Shown here: piece after piece, positions 1 through 8,353 of the stretch
Position numbering within the stretch: position 1 is the first letter of the stretch
Layout: the number at the start of each line of letters is the position of its first letter
Origin: Bradyrhizobium liaoningense
Lineage (GTDB): Bacteria > Pseudomonadota > Alphaproteobacteria > Rhizobiales > Xanthobacteraceae
Direction of reading: 5' to 3'
Assembly: GCF_018130785.1 (NCBI RefSeq)
Contig: NZ_JAFCJT010000013.1
Span: 1 to 64,000 of the forward strand
Length of the DNA stretch: 64,000 nucleotides
Translations under genes and position numbers: made by a program
Notes under the pieces: generated by a model
The model's database searches: none
Seen by the model: only the letters and a program-made list of their open reading frames with translations
What the model was told of the DNA's origin: nothing

Positions 1-145
1 CAGCCACAAAATGCTCCAGGCGAGGTGGAATAACGACTTTCTCCTCTCCGTCCTTGCCCATATGCGATAGCCCTACCCCTCCAGGGGAGGATGGGTACTT
101 CCGGTGGGGTTTCCATCCCCCTCCTACTCCGCTAAACCGCGCGCC

Positions 146-922
146 ATGAACCGGACTGGACTCTTCATTGCCCTGGCGCTGTGGCTCGTGATCGGCGTCG
201 TTTTCGGCCTCTATCCCGAGCTCGATCTCAAGCTCGCCGCCCTGTTCTTCGACCCCGAGACGAAGACGTTTCCACTCAAGCTGAACGAATGGGCCGGCTT
301 CGCGCGTGACGCTGCGATGTGGGTCGCCTGGGCCTTCGTGCTGCCGCCGCTGGTCGCGCTCGTGGTCAAGATGATCCGGCCCGACCGTCCCTTGATGGTG
401 TCGGGGCGCGCGATCGTGTTCCTGCTGGTCACGATCATCCTGTCGGCCGGCATCCTCACCAATCTCACCTTCAAGACTTATTGGGGCCGGCCGCGCCCGG
501 TGGTGGTGACGCAGTTTGCCGGCGACCAGCAGTTCGTGCCGTGGTGGGATCCGCGCGGCGGCTGCGCGCGCAACTGCTCGTTCTTCTCGGGCGAGGGCGC
601 GACCGCGTTCTGGACGCTGGCGCCGGCCGCGCTGGCCCCGCCTGCGTGGCGCCCGCTCGCCTATGCCGGCGCGGTCATATTCGGCGCGGTCACCAGCGGG
701 CTGCGGATGGCCTTCGGCGGCCACTTCTTCACCGATGTCTCGATTGCCGGCCTGGTCACCTTCGTCGTGATCTGGTTCGCCTATGCGCTGATCTACCGCT
801 GGCCGCGGACCCGGTTTTCGGACGCGGCGGTCGATGTCGCCCTGACCCGGCTGAACATGCCCGCCTATCGCCTCCGCCAGCGCCTGTTCGGCCGCAAGAC
901 GGGGCCAGAGCCTTCGGTTTGA
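146..922 (+). CDS. PAP2-family membrane phosphatase
   Basis: This is a 258-residue inner-membrane protein with about six hydrophobic segments. The type 2 phosphatidic acid phosphatase (PAP2) motifs are present: K110...GRPRP, S158-G-E at 158-160, and R187-x5-H193-x3-D197. Members dephosphorylate lipid-linked substrates such as lipid A, phosphatidylglycerol phosphate or undecaprenyl pyrophosphate on the periplasmic face. Motif 2 reads SGE where the textbook motif is SGH. The catalytic His and Asp of motif 3 are intact, so I expect an active enzyme. The in-frame ATG at 146 was chosen because the 14 preceding codons are hydrophilic and would spoil the membrane start. The substrate cannot be told from sequence. 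Confidence 0.85.
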   Translation: MNRTGLFIALALWLVIGVVFGLYPELDLKLAALFFDPETKTFPLKLNEWAGFARDAAMWVAWAFVLPPLVALVVKMIRPDRPLMVSGRAIVFLLVTIILSAGILTNLTFKTYWGRPRPVVVTQFAGDQQFVPWWDPRGGCARNCSFFSGEGATAFWTLAPAALAPPAWRPLAYAGAVIFGAVTSGLRMAFGGHFFTDVSIAGLVTFVVIWFAYALIYRWPRTRFSDAAVDVALTRLNMPAYRLRQRLFGRKTGPEPSV

Positions 923-1015
923 GCCATTAAATGCGTGCCGATCCCTGCGAAATTTGATATTCGCGCGGTCAAGCCCGCCATGACATCAGCCCTTTGAGAC
1001 CCGATTGGAAGCGCC

Positions 1016-2353
1016 ATGACCACGATCCTGAAAAGCCTGCCCAAGGGTGAGAAAGTCGGCATCGCTTTTTCGGGCGGCCTCGATACCTCCGCAGCGCTGC
1101 TCTGGATGAAACAGAAGGGCGCGCGCTGCTACGCCTATACCGCCAATCTCGGCCAGCCCGATGAGGCCGACTACAACGAGATCCCGCGCAAGGCGGAAGC
1201 GTTCGGCGCCGAGAAGGCCGTGCTGGTCGATTGCCGCACGCAGCTCGTTCACGAAGGCATCGCCGCGATCCAGTCCGGCGCCTTCCACATCTCGACCGGC
1301 GGCATCACCTATTTCAACACCACGCCGCTCGGCCGCGCCGTCACCGGCACGATGCTGGTCGCGGCGATGAAGGAAGACGGCGTCAACATCTGGGGCGACG
1401 GCTCGACCTTCAAGGGCAACGACATCGAGCGCTTCTACCGCTACGGCCTGCTGACCAATCCATCCTTGCGCATCTACAAGCCCTGGCTCGACCAGCAGTT
1501 CATCGACGAGCTCGGTGGCCGCGCCGAAATGTCGGCATTCATGACCGCGCAGGGTTTTGCCTACAAGATGAGCGCCGAGAAGGCGTATTCGACCGACAGC
1601 AACCTGCTCGGCGCCACGCACGAAGCCAAGGACCTCGAAAGCCTCGACAGCGGCATCAAGATCGTCAACCCGATCATGGGCGTGCCGTTCTGGCGCGATG
1701 ACTGCGCCGTCAAGGCCGAGAAGGTCGTCGTGCGTTTCGAGGAAGGCCAGCCGGTCGCGTTGAACGGCCAGACCTTCTCCGATCCCGTCGCGCTGTTCCT
1801 CGAAGCCAATGCGATTGGCGGCCGCCACGGCCTCGGCATGAGCGACCAGATCGAGAACCGCATCATCGAGGCCAAGAGCCGCGGCATCTATGAAGCGCCG
1901 GGCATGGCGCTGTTGCACATCGCCTATGAGCGCCTCGTCACGGGCATTCACAACGAGGATACGATCGAGCAATACCGCATCAGCGGTATGCGTCTCGGTC
2001 GCCTGCTCTATCAGGGCCGCTGGTTCGACTCGCAGGCCCTGATGCTGCGCGAGACCGCGCAGCGCTGGGTCGCGCGCGCCGTCACCGGCGAGGTGACGCT
2101 GGAGCTGCGGCGGGGCAACGACTATTCGATCCTCAACACCGAGAGCCCGAACCTCACCTATGCGCCGGAGCGGCTCAGCATGGAGAAGGTTGAGGACGCA
2201 GCCTTCACGCCGGCCGACCGCATCGGCCAGCTCACCATGCGCAATCTCGACATCGCGGACACGCGGACGAAGCTCGGTCTCTATTCGAAGACCGGTTTGC
2301 TGTCGGGCAGCGAAGGCTCGCAGATCTTCCGGCTGGAGAGCGACAAGAGCTGA
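1016..2353 (+). CDS. argG: Argininosuccinate synthase
   Basis: This enzyme joins citrulline and aspartate, with ATP, to give argininosuccinate in the penultimate step of arginine synthesis; it is cytosolic. The N-terminal PP-loop SGGLDTS lies at residues 19-25. The 445-residue length fits the longer E. coli-like ArgG subtype rather than the ~400-residue type common in other bacteria. It follows the PAP2 gene by 93 bases and probably has its own promoter. No other arg gene lies nearby. The whole length is collinear with the family, so the call is secure. Confidence 0.97.
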   Translation: MTTILKSLPKGEKVGIAFSGGLDTSAALLWMKQKGARCYAYTANLGQPDEADYNEIPRKAEAFGAEKAVLVDCRTQLVHEGIAAIQSGAFHISTGGITYFNTTPLGRAVTGTMLVAAMKEDGVNIWGDGSTFKGNDIERFYRYGLLTNPSLRIYKPWLDQQFIDELGGRAEMSAFMTAQGFAYKMSAEKAYSTDSNLLGATHEAKDLESLDSGIKIVNPIMGVPFWRDDCAVKAEKVVVRFEEGQPVALNGQTFSDPVALFLEANAIGGRHGLGMSDQIENRIIEAKSRGIYEAPGMALLHIAYERLVTGIHNEDTIEQYRISGMRLGRLLYQGRWFDSQALMLRETAQRWVARAVTGEVTLELRRGNDYSILNTESPNLTYAPERLSMEKVEDAAFTPADRIGQLTMRNLDIADTRTKLGLYSKTGLLSGSEGSQIFRLESDKS

Positions 2354-2455
2354 GGCCTTTTGTCGCCCGACCGGGCGACGCGCGACTTAATGACGGTGTC
2401 ATTCTCGATCGCTAGCTTTCCGTTCCTGTTGGGAACGGATCGCGGAGCATCGCGC

Positions 2456-4213
2456 ATGGTCAAGGGATCGGCACTCGCCTCTTTCATCGTCCTTTGTTGG
2501 ACATCGTCGCTGTCGGCGCAGACGATCTATCCGATCGATCGTGCCGAAATCCTGGCCGGTGCCCAGTTCGACTTCAAGGTCGAGTTTCCCGGCCCCGTCG
2601 ATCCGGCCAAGTTGAAGGTGACGGTAAACGGCGCGGACTATGCTGCCGCGTTCGGCCGTGCCGGAACGTTCGTCGATCGCGAGGACGGCAAGGACCAGTC
2701 GGCGCTGATCTTGCGCGATGTCACGCTGACGAAGCCGGGCAGCGTCGCGGTTGAGGTGAGCGATGGCACGCATCAGCGCAGCATCGCATGGACGGTCTAC
2801 GACACGGGGCCACGCAAGGCGAAGAACGTCATCCTGTTCATCGGCGACGGCATGTCGCCGGCGCATCGGGTCGCGGCGCGAATCCTGTCGAAGGGGATTA
2901 CGGAAGGCAAGAGCCGCGGCAAGCTCGCGATCGACGACATGCCCCAAATGGCGCTGGTGGCGACAGCGGGCTCGGACTCGATCATCACGGACTCCGCGAA
3001 CTCGGCCAGCGCTTATGCGACCGGCCACAAGAGCGCCGTCAACGCCCTGGGCGTCTATGCTGACCGCACCGCGACTCCGTTCGACGATCCTCGCGTCGAG
3101 ACCATTACCAGTCTTGCCAGGCGGCGGCACGGCATGGCGATCGGTGTCGTCACCAACACCGAGATCGAAGACGCCACGCCGGCCGCGATGGTTGCGCACA
3201 CCCGCCGGCGCGCCGCCTATGACGAGATCGTCGAACAGTTCTTCGCGGCGAAGCCGGATGTGCTGATGGGCGGCGGCAGCGCGAATTTTCTGCCGAAGTC
3301 CGCGGCCGGCTCCAAACGCAAGGACGAAGCCGACTACATCGCGAAGTTCCGCGACGCAGGCTATCAGGTCGCGACGACCGCGAGCGAGCTCGGCGCTTCT
3401 GCCGCAAAGCCGGAGACGAGCAAGCTGCTCGGCCTGTTCGCGACCGGCAACATGGACGGCGTGCTTGACCGCAAATTCCTCAAGGGCGGCGGCGTGAAGA
3501 AATTTCCTGAGCAGCCTGATCTGACCGAGCAGGTGCAGGCCGCGCTGAAACTGCTCTCGAAGACCGAGACCGGCTTCTTCCTGATGGTCGAATCCGGACT
3601 GATCGACAAATACGCGCACGTCCTCGACATGGAGCGGGCGGTCTACGACACGATCATGCTCGACAATGCGGTGCGCCAGACGCGCGAATGGGCGAAGGCG
3701 CGCGGCGACGACACGCTCATCCTGGTGCTGGCGGACCACAATCATCCCAACAGCCTTGTCGGCACGGTGAATGACGACATGGGCACCGTGCCCAACGTGC
3801 CGCTGCGCGAGCGCGTCGGCGTCTACGAGCAGGCCGGATTTCCCAACTATCCGGCACCGGATACAGAAGGCTATCCGTCACGCGTCGATGTGAGCCGCCG
3901 GCTCGCCATCTTCTCGGCCAGCCTGCCGGACCACTACGAGACGTTCCGGCCGAAGCTCGACAATCCCAACGAGCCGACCGTCAAGGCCGGTGACGACGGG
4001 ACCTTCAAGGCCAACGATAAATACAAGGACGTCCCCGGCGCGGTGCTGCGCCCGGGCAATCTGTCGGCGATGATCGGCGCCAGCGTGCATTCGGGCGAAG
4101 ACGTCATCCTGACGGCGGCCGGGCCGGGCAGCGAGCGCGTGCACGGCTCGATGGACAATACCGAGGTGTTTCGCGTGATGGTCGATGCGCTTGGACTCGC
4201 CGCAGCGCAGTAG
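2456..4213 (+). CDS. Alkaline phosphatase (PhoA family), secreted
   Basis: A 585-residue periplasmic phosphomonoesterase. The ATG at 2456 opens a classical signal peptide (VKGSALASFIVLCWTSSLSA, cleaved after Ala), which is why it is preferred to upstream starts. Metal-site and catalytic motifs follow in family order: FIGDGMS, the nucleophile region TDSANSASAYATGHKS, DKYAHVLDMERAV, ADHNHPNS, and the C-terminal VHSGEDV...GPGSERVHG. An N-terminal ~100-residue beta-type extension precedes the catalytic domain. It releases phosphate from organic esters. It lies 102 bases after argG. I saw no clear Pho box, so phosphate control is untested. Confidence 0.88.
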   Translation: MVKGSALASFIVLCWTSSLSAQTIYPIDRAEILAGAQFDFKVEFPGPVDPAKLKVTVNGADYAAAFGRAGTFVDREDGKDQSALILRDVTLTKPGSVAVEVSDGTHQRSIAWTVYDTGPRKAKNVILFIGDGMSPAHRVAARILSKGITEGKSRGKLAIDDMPQMALVATAGSDSIITDSANSASAYATGHKSAVNALGVYADRTATPFDDPRVETITSLARRRHGMAIGVVTNTEIEDATPAAMVAHTRRRAAYDEIVEQFFAAKPDVLMGGGSANFLPKSAAGSKRKDEADYIAKFRDAGYQVATTASELGASAAKPETSKLLGLFATGNMDGVLDRKFLKGGGVKKFPEQPDLTEQVQAALKLLSKTETGFFLMVESGLIDKYAHVLDMERAVYDTIMLDNAVRQTREWAKARGDDTLILVLADHNHPNSLVGTVNDDMGTVPNVPLRERVGVYEQAGFPNYPAPDTEGYPSRVDVSRRLAIFSASLPDHYETFRPKLDNPNEPTVKAGDDGTFKANDKYKDVPGAVLRPGNLSAMIGASVHSGEDVILTAAGPGSERVHGSMDNTEVFRVMVDALGLAAAQ

Positions 4214-4317
4214 GAGCAGTCGCGTACCGCGCGACATTATGCGGCACCATCTCGCAAGAGACCGGAAGGAGGTTGAAACGACGGAATGAGTGGGGGCTCG
4301 CAGCGACGGAGCGACCA

Positions 4318-5274
4318 ATGGCGAAATACAGAGAAAATCTGCCTCAGCGCCGCGGCGGCATCTTCCTGACCGACGGCGGCATGGAGACCACCCTGATCTT
4401 TCACAAAGGGCTGGAACTGCCGCACTTCGCGGCCTTCGTGCTGCTCGACCGGGCCGAGGGCCGCGAGCATTTGAAGCAATATTACGAAACCTATCTCGCC
4501 ATCGCACGGCAGCATGGGCTCGGCTTCGTGCTTGACAGTCCGACCTGGCGCGCCAATCCCGACTGGGGCGCCAAGCTCGGTTACGATGCAGACGGGCTCA
4601 AGGCGATCAACATGCACTCTATCCATTTCCTCGAGGAGTTGCGGAGCGCATGGGAGATTTCCGGCCAGTCCTGCGTGATCAACGGTGCGATCGGTCCGCG
4701 TGGCGACGGCTATAAGGCCGGCAACATGGACGCGGCGGAGGCGGAAACCTATCACGCCGCCCAGATCGCGGCCTTCGCCGAGGCTGATGCCGACATGGTG
4801 ACCGCGTTCACGATGAACAGCATCAACGAGGCCATCGGTGTCGTGCGAGCGGCGAAAGGGCAGGCTATTCCTGTCGCCATCTCTTTCACGGTCGAAACCG
4901 ACGGTCGTCTTGTCAGGGGTGAGACCTTGCGGGATGCGATCGAAGCAGTCGACGGCGCAACGGACAGCGCTTGCGAATACTTCCTGATCAACTGTGCTCA
5001 TCCGGCGCATTTCGAGAATGCTCTCGGAGTCGGCGAGGCGTGGGTCGAGCGCATCCATGGCGTCAGGGCCAATGCATCGATCAAGAGCCATGCCGAGCTT
5101 GACGAGTCCGAGACGCTCGACAGTGGCGATCCCGCCGATCTCGGCCGCCGCTACCAGTCGCTCAGGCGCGCGCTCCCCCGGATGCGCATTCTCGGCGGTT
5201 GCTGCGGCACCGATCACCGGCATGTTGCAGCCATCTGCGATGCCTGCATGCCGTTTCAGGCAGTGAGCGCATGA
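4318..5274 (+). CDS. Homocysteine S-methyltransferase family protein
   Basis: A 318-residue cytosolic TIM-barrel protein of the homocysteine/selenocysteine methyltransferase family (MmuM/BHMT type). The zinc ligands are visible: C226 in NCAHP and the C295-C296 pair in GGCCGTDHRH near the C-terminus. These enzymes move a methyl group from S-methylmethionine or a betaine to homocysteine to make methionine. The donor cannot be inferred here. The ATG at 4318 follows a purine-rich GGAGCG spacer, whereas the upstream ATG at 4273 lacks homology. The gene ends just before a strong shared terminator. Confidence 0.87.
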   Translation: MAKYRENLPQRRGGIFLTDGGMETTLIFHKGLELPHFAAFVLLDRAEGREHLKQYYETYLAIARQHGLGFVLDSPTWRANPDWGAKLGYDADGLKAINMHSIHFLEELRSAWEISGQSCVINGAIGPRGDGYKAGNMDAAEAETYHAAQIAAFAEADADMVTAFTMNSINEAIGVVRAAKGQAIPVAISFTVETDGRLVRGETLRDAIEAVDGATDSACEYFLINCAHPAHFENALGVGEAWVERIHGVRANASIKSHAELDESETLDSGDPADLGRRYQSLRRALPRMRILGGCCGTDHRHVAAICDACMPFQAVSA

Positions 5275-5282
5275 TCCAAATG

Positions 5283-5310
5283 AAATGGCCGGGATCGCTC
5301 CCGGCCATTT
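5283..5310. terminator. Bidirectional intrinsic terminator
   Basis: A perfect 12-bp stem (AAATGGCCGGGA / TCCCGGCCATTT) with a TCGC loop lies between two convergent genes. The A/T ends of the stem give U-runs on both transcripts. Confidence 0.8.
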
Positions 5311-5328
5311 ACGTTCGTGCGTTTCGCC

Positions 5329-7437
5329 TCAGCGCGGCGGAGGCGGTGCCGCGTTGGCCTGGCCGCCGTTCAGCAGCGGCGTGATGCGGCGGACGGTGAC
5401 GCGCCGGTTGATCAGGCTCGGCCCCTGCGACTGCTCCTTCAGGTACTGCTCGCCGTAACCTTGCGACGTCAGGTTCTCCGCGGGCACGTTGAACTGCTGC
5501 GTCAGCAATTCGGCTGCAGCCTGCGCGCGGCGATCCGACAGCGACAGATTGTCGACGTCGTTGCCGACCGCATCGGTGTGGCCTTCGATCAGGAACACCT
5601 CCTGCGGACTGGCCTGGATCGCCTGGTTGATGCCGTCGGCAATCACCTGGAGCCGTGCCGCCTGGTCCGGCGGAATGGTCCACGATCCCGTCTCGAAGTT
5701 GATCGTGTTGACGTCGATGCTCGGCATCTGCATGCGAACATTGGGGCTGTAGCGGATCTCGTCGAGCGAGTAGCGGCGATCGATTCGCTGCACCGGCGGG
5801 GCACGCATCGTGTCGTAGATCACCTGCGGCGACGCTTCCTGGGCGTCGACGATGTAGCGATCGTAGGGGATGCTCACCACCGGCGGGGGCACGTCGACAT
5901 AGAAGCCGCCGACCGCCCGCGGATCGCGATAGCTGTTGTCGATGATCACGATCTCGCGTCCGCGCGGGTCCCTGCGGATTCGACGCAGCAGCGAACCGTC
6001 CGGACCGACCACGGTGATCACCTCGCTGCCATCGGGACGGACCACGACGGTGCGGGTTTCGCCGCCGACGGTGTCGGTGCGGATGTCGCGGGCGCCGTAG
6101 CGGAAGCGATAGAGGTCGTTGCCGCGGACGTAAGCCTGCCCGCCCGGATCGCGGATGATGATGCGGTCCGGCTCGGTGTAGACGGTGCGGCCGCCTTCGA
6201 CGACTTCGCGCCGCTGGCTGTGCATGTCGGCGATGGTGGCGCCGATCACTGCGCCGGCCACCACGCCCGCACCGATCGCAAGCGGGGTCAGGTCACGCTG
6301 CTGCGGACGCGGCGGTGGCGGCAGCGGTGCTGCGACCGTCGGCGCGGCACGGAAGGCCGGTGCAACCGTCGGCGGCGCGTATTGCGCCCTGTTGGGCGGC
6401 GGTGCTGCGGCCGGCGTACCGGGGACGACAGTCGGCGCCGCGGCGCCGGCGGGAGGAGCTGGCGGCCGGGGCGGGAGACCGGCCTGGGGCGGTGCAGCCG
6501 GGGCTCCGGCAGCGGGCGCGCCGGCCGGAGGCGTTCCACCCTGTTGGCCCGGGGTCGGAGCTGCGCCTGGGGTGGGCGCCGGTCCCGCACCGGGACGTCC
6601 GGGCGATGGCGTCGGAGCACCGGGGGCCGGCGTGGCCGTCGGAGCGGGCGCGGCACCGGGGGCCGGTGTCGGTGATCCTGCAGCCGGAGGCGTGCCGGGA
6701 CGTCCGCCGGGCGGCGGGGCGCCCGGGCGTCCAGTCGGCGGTGCGCCGGGCGTTGCGCCCGGTGCTGGCGTTGCCGTCGGCGCAGGTGTCGCGGTCGGAG
6801 CAGGCGTGGCGGTCGGTGCAGCCGCGCCAGGGCGGGCCGCAGGCGCGGCTGGTGAAGGCGTAGCCGCAGGTGCCGGACGTGCGGGTGCCGCTGCGGGCGG
6901 CGTTGCTGCTGCCGGCGGAGTCGGCGCGGGACGCGCGGCAGGCGGAGCTGCGGCGGGAGGCGGCGTCGGCGTGTGCTGCTGCGCGGCCGGGGGCGGCGGA
7001 GTTGGCGCAGGCGCATGCTGCTGGGGTGCCGCAGCCGGAGGCGGCGACGGCTGCTTGGGAGCTGCCGGCGGAGGCGGAGGTGCCGGACGTGCCGCAGGCG
7101 GAGGAGGCGGTGGCGGAGTCGGGCGCGACGGCGCGGCAGCCGGCGGCGGCGCAGCGGGAGGATGTGGAGGTGCTGCCGCGGGCGGCGGCGCCGTGGGGCG
7201 CGCGGGAGCTGCGGGCGGTGCTGCGGCAGGAGGAGGTGGCGCGGCAGGACGTGCGCCAGGCGGCGGTCCCTTCGGCGCTTCCTTCGGAGGCTGCTTCGAT
7301 TTGTCGGTCTCTGGTGGTTGTGTCTGCGCCTGCGCGACCACGAGCGGCGGCGCGCTTTGCGCATGCGATGCGGAGCTTGCGAATTGCATCGCGGTCAGAG
7401 CCGTCGTTGCAAGCAGCACGAAACGAAGGTTGGTCAT
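5329..7437 (-). CDS. Proline-rich OmpA-domain envelope protein
   Basis: A 702-residue exported protein. Residues 1-27 are a signal peptide ending ASHAQS. A very long Pro/Ala-rich stretch (about residues 30-370, with PAPTAT repeats) follows, then a glycine-zipper segment (IGAGVVAGAVIGATIAD), a beta-rich middle with EVITVVGPDGS, and a C-terminal OmpA-like peptidoglycan-binding domain (EGHTDAVGND, NRRVTVRR). It probably ties the outer envelope to the cell wall, with the proline tract acting as a spacer. The tract makes the opposite strand look open for over 400 codons, but that is an artefact. It converges on the homocysteine methyltransferase gene. Confidence 0.87.
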   Translation of the reverse strand: MTNLRFVLLATTALTAMQFASSASHAQSAPPLVVAQAQTQPPETDKSKQPPKEAPKGPPPGARPAAPPPPAAAPPAAPARPTAPPPAAAPPHPPAAPPPAAAPSRPTPPPPPPPAARPAPPPPPAAPKQPSPPPAAAPQQHAPAPTPPPPAAQQHTPTPPPAAAPPAARPAPTPPAAATPPAAAPARPAPAATPSPAAPAARPGAAAPTATPAPTATPAPTATPAPGATPGAPPTGRPGAPPPGGRPGTPPAAGSPTPAPGAAPAPTATPAPGAPTPSPGRPGAGPAPTPGAAPTPGQQGGTPPAGAPAAGAPAAPPQAGLPPRPPAPPAGAAAPTVVPGTPAAAPPPNRAQYAPPTVAPAFRAAPTVAAPLPPPPRPQQRDLTPLAIGAGVVAGAVIGATIADMHSQRREVVEGGRTVYTEPDRIIIRDPGGQAYVRGNDLYRFRYGARDIRTDTVGGETRTVVVRPDGSEVITVVGPDGSLLRRIRRDPRGREIVIIDNSYRDPRAVGGFYVDVPPPVVSIPYDRYIVDAQEASPQVIYDTMRAPPVQRIDRRYSLDEIRYSPNVRMQMPSIDVNTINFETGSWTIPPDQAARLQVIADGINQAIQASPQEVFLIEGHTDAVGNDVDNLSLSDRRAQAAAELLTQQFNVPAENLTSQGYGEQYLKEQSQGPSLINRRVTVRRITPLLNGGQANAAPPPPR
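6330..7290. repeat. Low-complexity Pro/Ala coding tract
   Basis: GC-saturated degenerate repeats inside the OmpA-domain gene. They include a short tandem block around 6766-6815 in which an 18-base unit encoding PAPTAT recurs. Such tracts change length by slippage, so the exact number of units may differ between strains or assemblies. Confidence 0.7.
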
Positions 7438-7604
7438 ATGGTGGAACTTCCCCGGAAGGTTCTTTGACGAAGTGTCGGGATGAACGGCTACGCGTTAGGC
7501 CGGAATGTGGCGGGCGAAGAGGTCGCGGCCCGATTTATTTCTGCACGCAATTCACCTCACTATGGTGACGTTCATTGCGCATTCAGACGCAGGTTGCAAT
7601 TGCC

Positions 7605-7633
7605 TCACATGTGATGCTTCGCCTCACATGTGA
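7605..7633. promoter_or_regulatory. Two tandem TCACATGTGA palindromes
   Basis: The perfect 10-bp palindrome TCACATGTGA occurs at 7605-7614 and again at 7624-7633, a period of 19 bp. The second copy contains the stop codon of the small proline-rich gene. The pair lies about 170 bp upstream of the OmpA-domain gene. It could be an operator, but no regulator is known from this sequence. Confidence 0.35.
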
Positions 7634-7902
7634 TCGCGCAGCGAACTTGCATCCGTCGCGGGATTCGGCGTGAGCGGTCCGTTCGGTCCGCGCGATGGAA
7701 TCTCTTCCGGCATGTGGCCGGGCAATTCATCGGGCCGCGGTGGCGCGCCGGGCTCGCGCACCGGCGGCGTGATTTCAGGCTGCGGATTGCCCGGCGGAAT
7801 TCCTGGCGGCGGCTCGGAGGGGGTGCCCGGTGTTGCCGGCGGAATCTCGGGCGGTTCGATCGGCATCGGCATCATCGAGATCAGTTGTCTGGAGAATGAC
7901 AA
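7624..7902 (-). CDS. Small proline-rich hypothetical protein
   Basis: A short protein, 92 residues from 7902 or about 80 from the ATGs at 7866-7875. It is almost entirely Pro/Glu/Gly with PPEIPP, PPGIPPG and PEITPP motifs and a C-terminal NPATDASSLRD. It has no signal peptide and no recognisable domain. Similar proline-rich short proteins ending in NPATDA-like sequences are familiar to me from rhizobial genomes, which supports a real gene. The start is uncertain because several Met codons are clustered. It lies between the VOC gene and the OmpA-domain gene. Function unknown. Confidence 0.55.
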   Translation of the reverse strand: MSFSRQLISMMPMPIEPPEIPPATPGTPSEPPPGIPPGNPQPEITPPVREPGAPPRPDELPGHMPEEIPSRGPNGPLTPNPATDASSLRDHM

Positions 7903-7950
7903 CGATAATGCCGCGCCGATGTTCCTTGTCGTGTCGTGCCTGAACGCGCG

Positions 7951-8337
7951 CTATTCCGGCGCGTGGCAGACCGCCTCGATGTTGTGTCCGTCAGGATCGA
8001 GCACGAACGCGCCATAGTAGTTCGCATGATAATGCGGGCGGATGCCGGGCGCGCCGTTGTCGCGGCCGCCGGCCGCAATCGCTGCCTTGTAGAAGGCATC
8101 GACCGTGGCGCGGTCCTTGGCGAGAATCGCGATGTGCACCGGCTTGTTCATCGCGCCTTCGGCACCGAACCAGAGGTCCGGCTTGCCGTTGGCGCCAAAG
8201 CCTGCGGCTGCAGCGTGGCCGGTCTGCTCCGCATTCACTTCCATGATCAGGCTGTAGTCGAGCGGTGCCAGCGCCTTGGCATAGAACGCTTTCGCGCGCT
8301 CGTAGTCGGAGACCGAAAAACCAAGATGGTCGATCAT
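7951..8337 (-). CDS. VOC-family (glyoxalase/bleomycin-resistance) protein
   Basis: A 128-residue cytosolic protein of the vicinal oxygen chelate fold, starting MIDHLGFSVSDYERAKAFY and ending in the typical FVLDPDGHNIEAVCH. The likely metal ligands are an N-terminal His, a central His and the Glu in NIEAV. The family covers glyoxalases, dioxygenases and drug-binding proteins, and the substrate here cannot be chosen. The ATG at 8337 was selected because the domain begins exactly there. It is 16 bases downstream of the FkbM gene on the same strand, so the two are probably co-transcribed. Confidence 0.83.
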   Translation of the reverse strand: MIDHLGFSVSDYERAKAFYAKALAPLDYSLIMEVNAEQTGHAAAAGFGANGKPDLWFGAEGAMNKPVHIAILAKDRATVDAFYKAAIAAGGRDNGAPGIRPHYHANYYGAFVLDPDGHNIEAVCHAPE

Positions 8338-8353
8338 CGCAAATCTCCCTCGC

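Noticed and set aside
1..61. Short frames at the left edge: a plus frame ending ...QNAPGEVE at 33, and a minus frame starting at 61 (MGKDGEEKVV...)
   Set aside because: Both are cut by the edge and are too short to recognise. I could not decide between them.
2362..2379. Hairpin GTCGCCC-GACC-GGGCGAC after argG as a terminator
   Set aside because: A 7-bp stem with no U-run after it, so the evidence is too weak.
6185..7483. 432-codon Gly/Ala-rich frame opposite the OmpA-domain gene
   Set aside because: It is the complement of the Pro/Ala repeats (CCG/GCG read as CGG/CGC). The signal peptide and OmpA domain are on the other strand.
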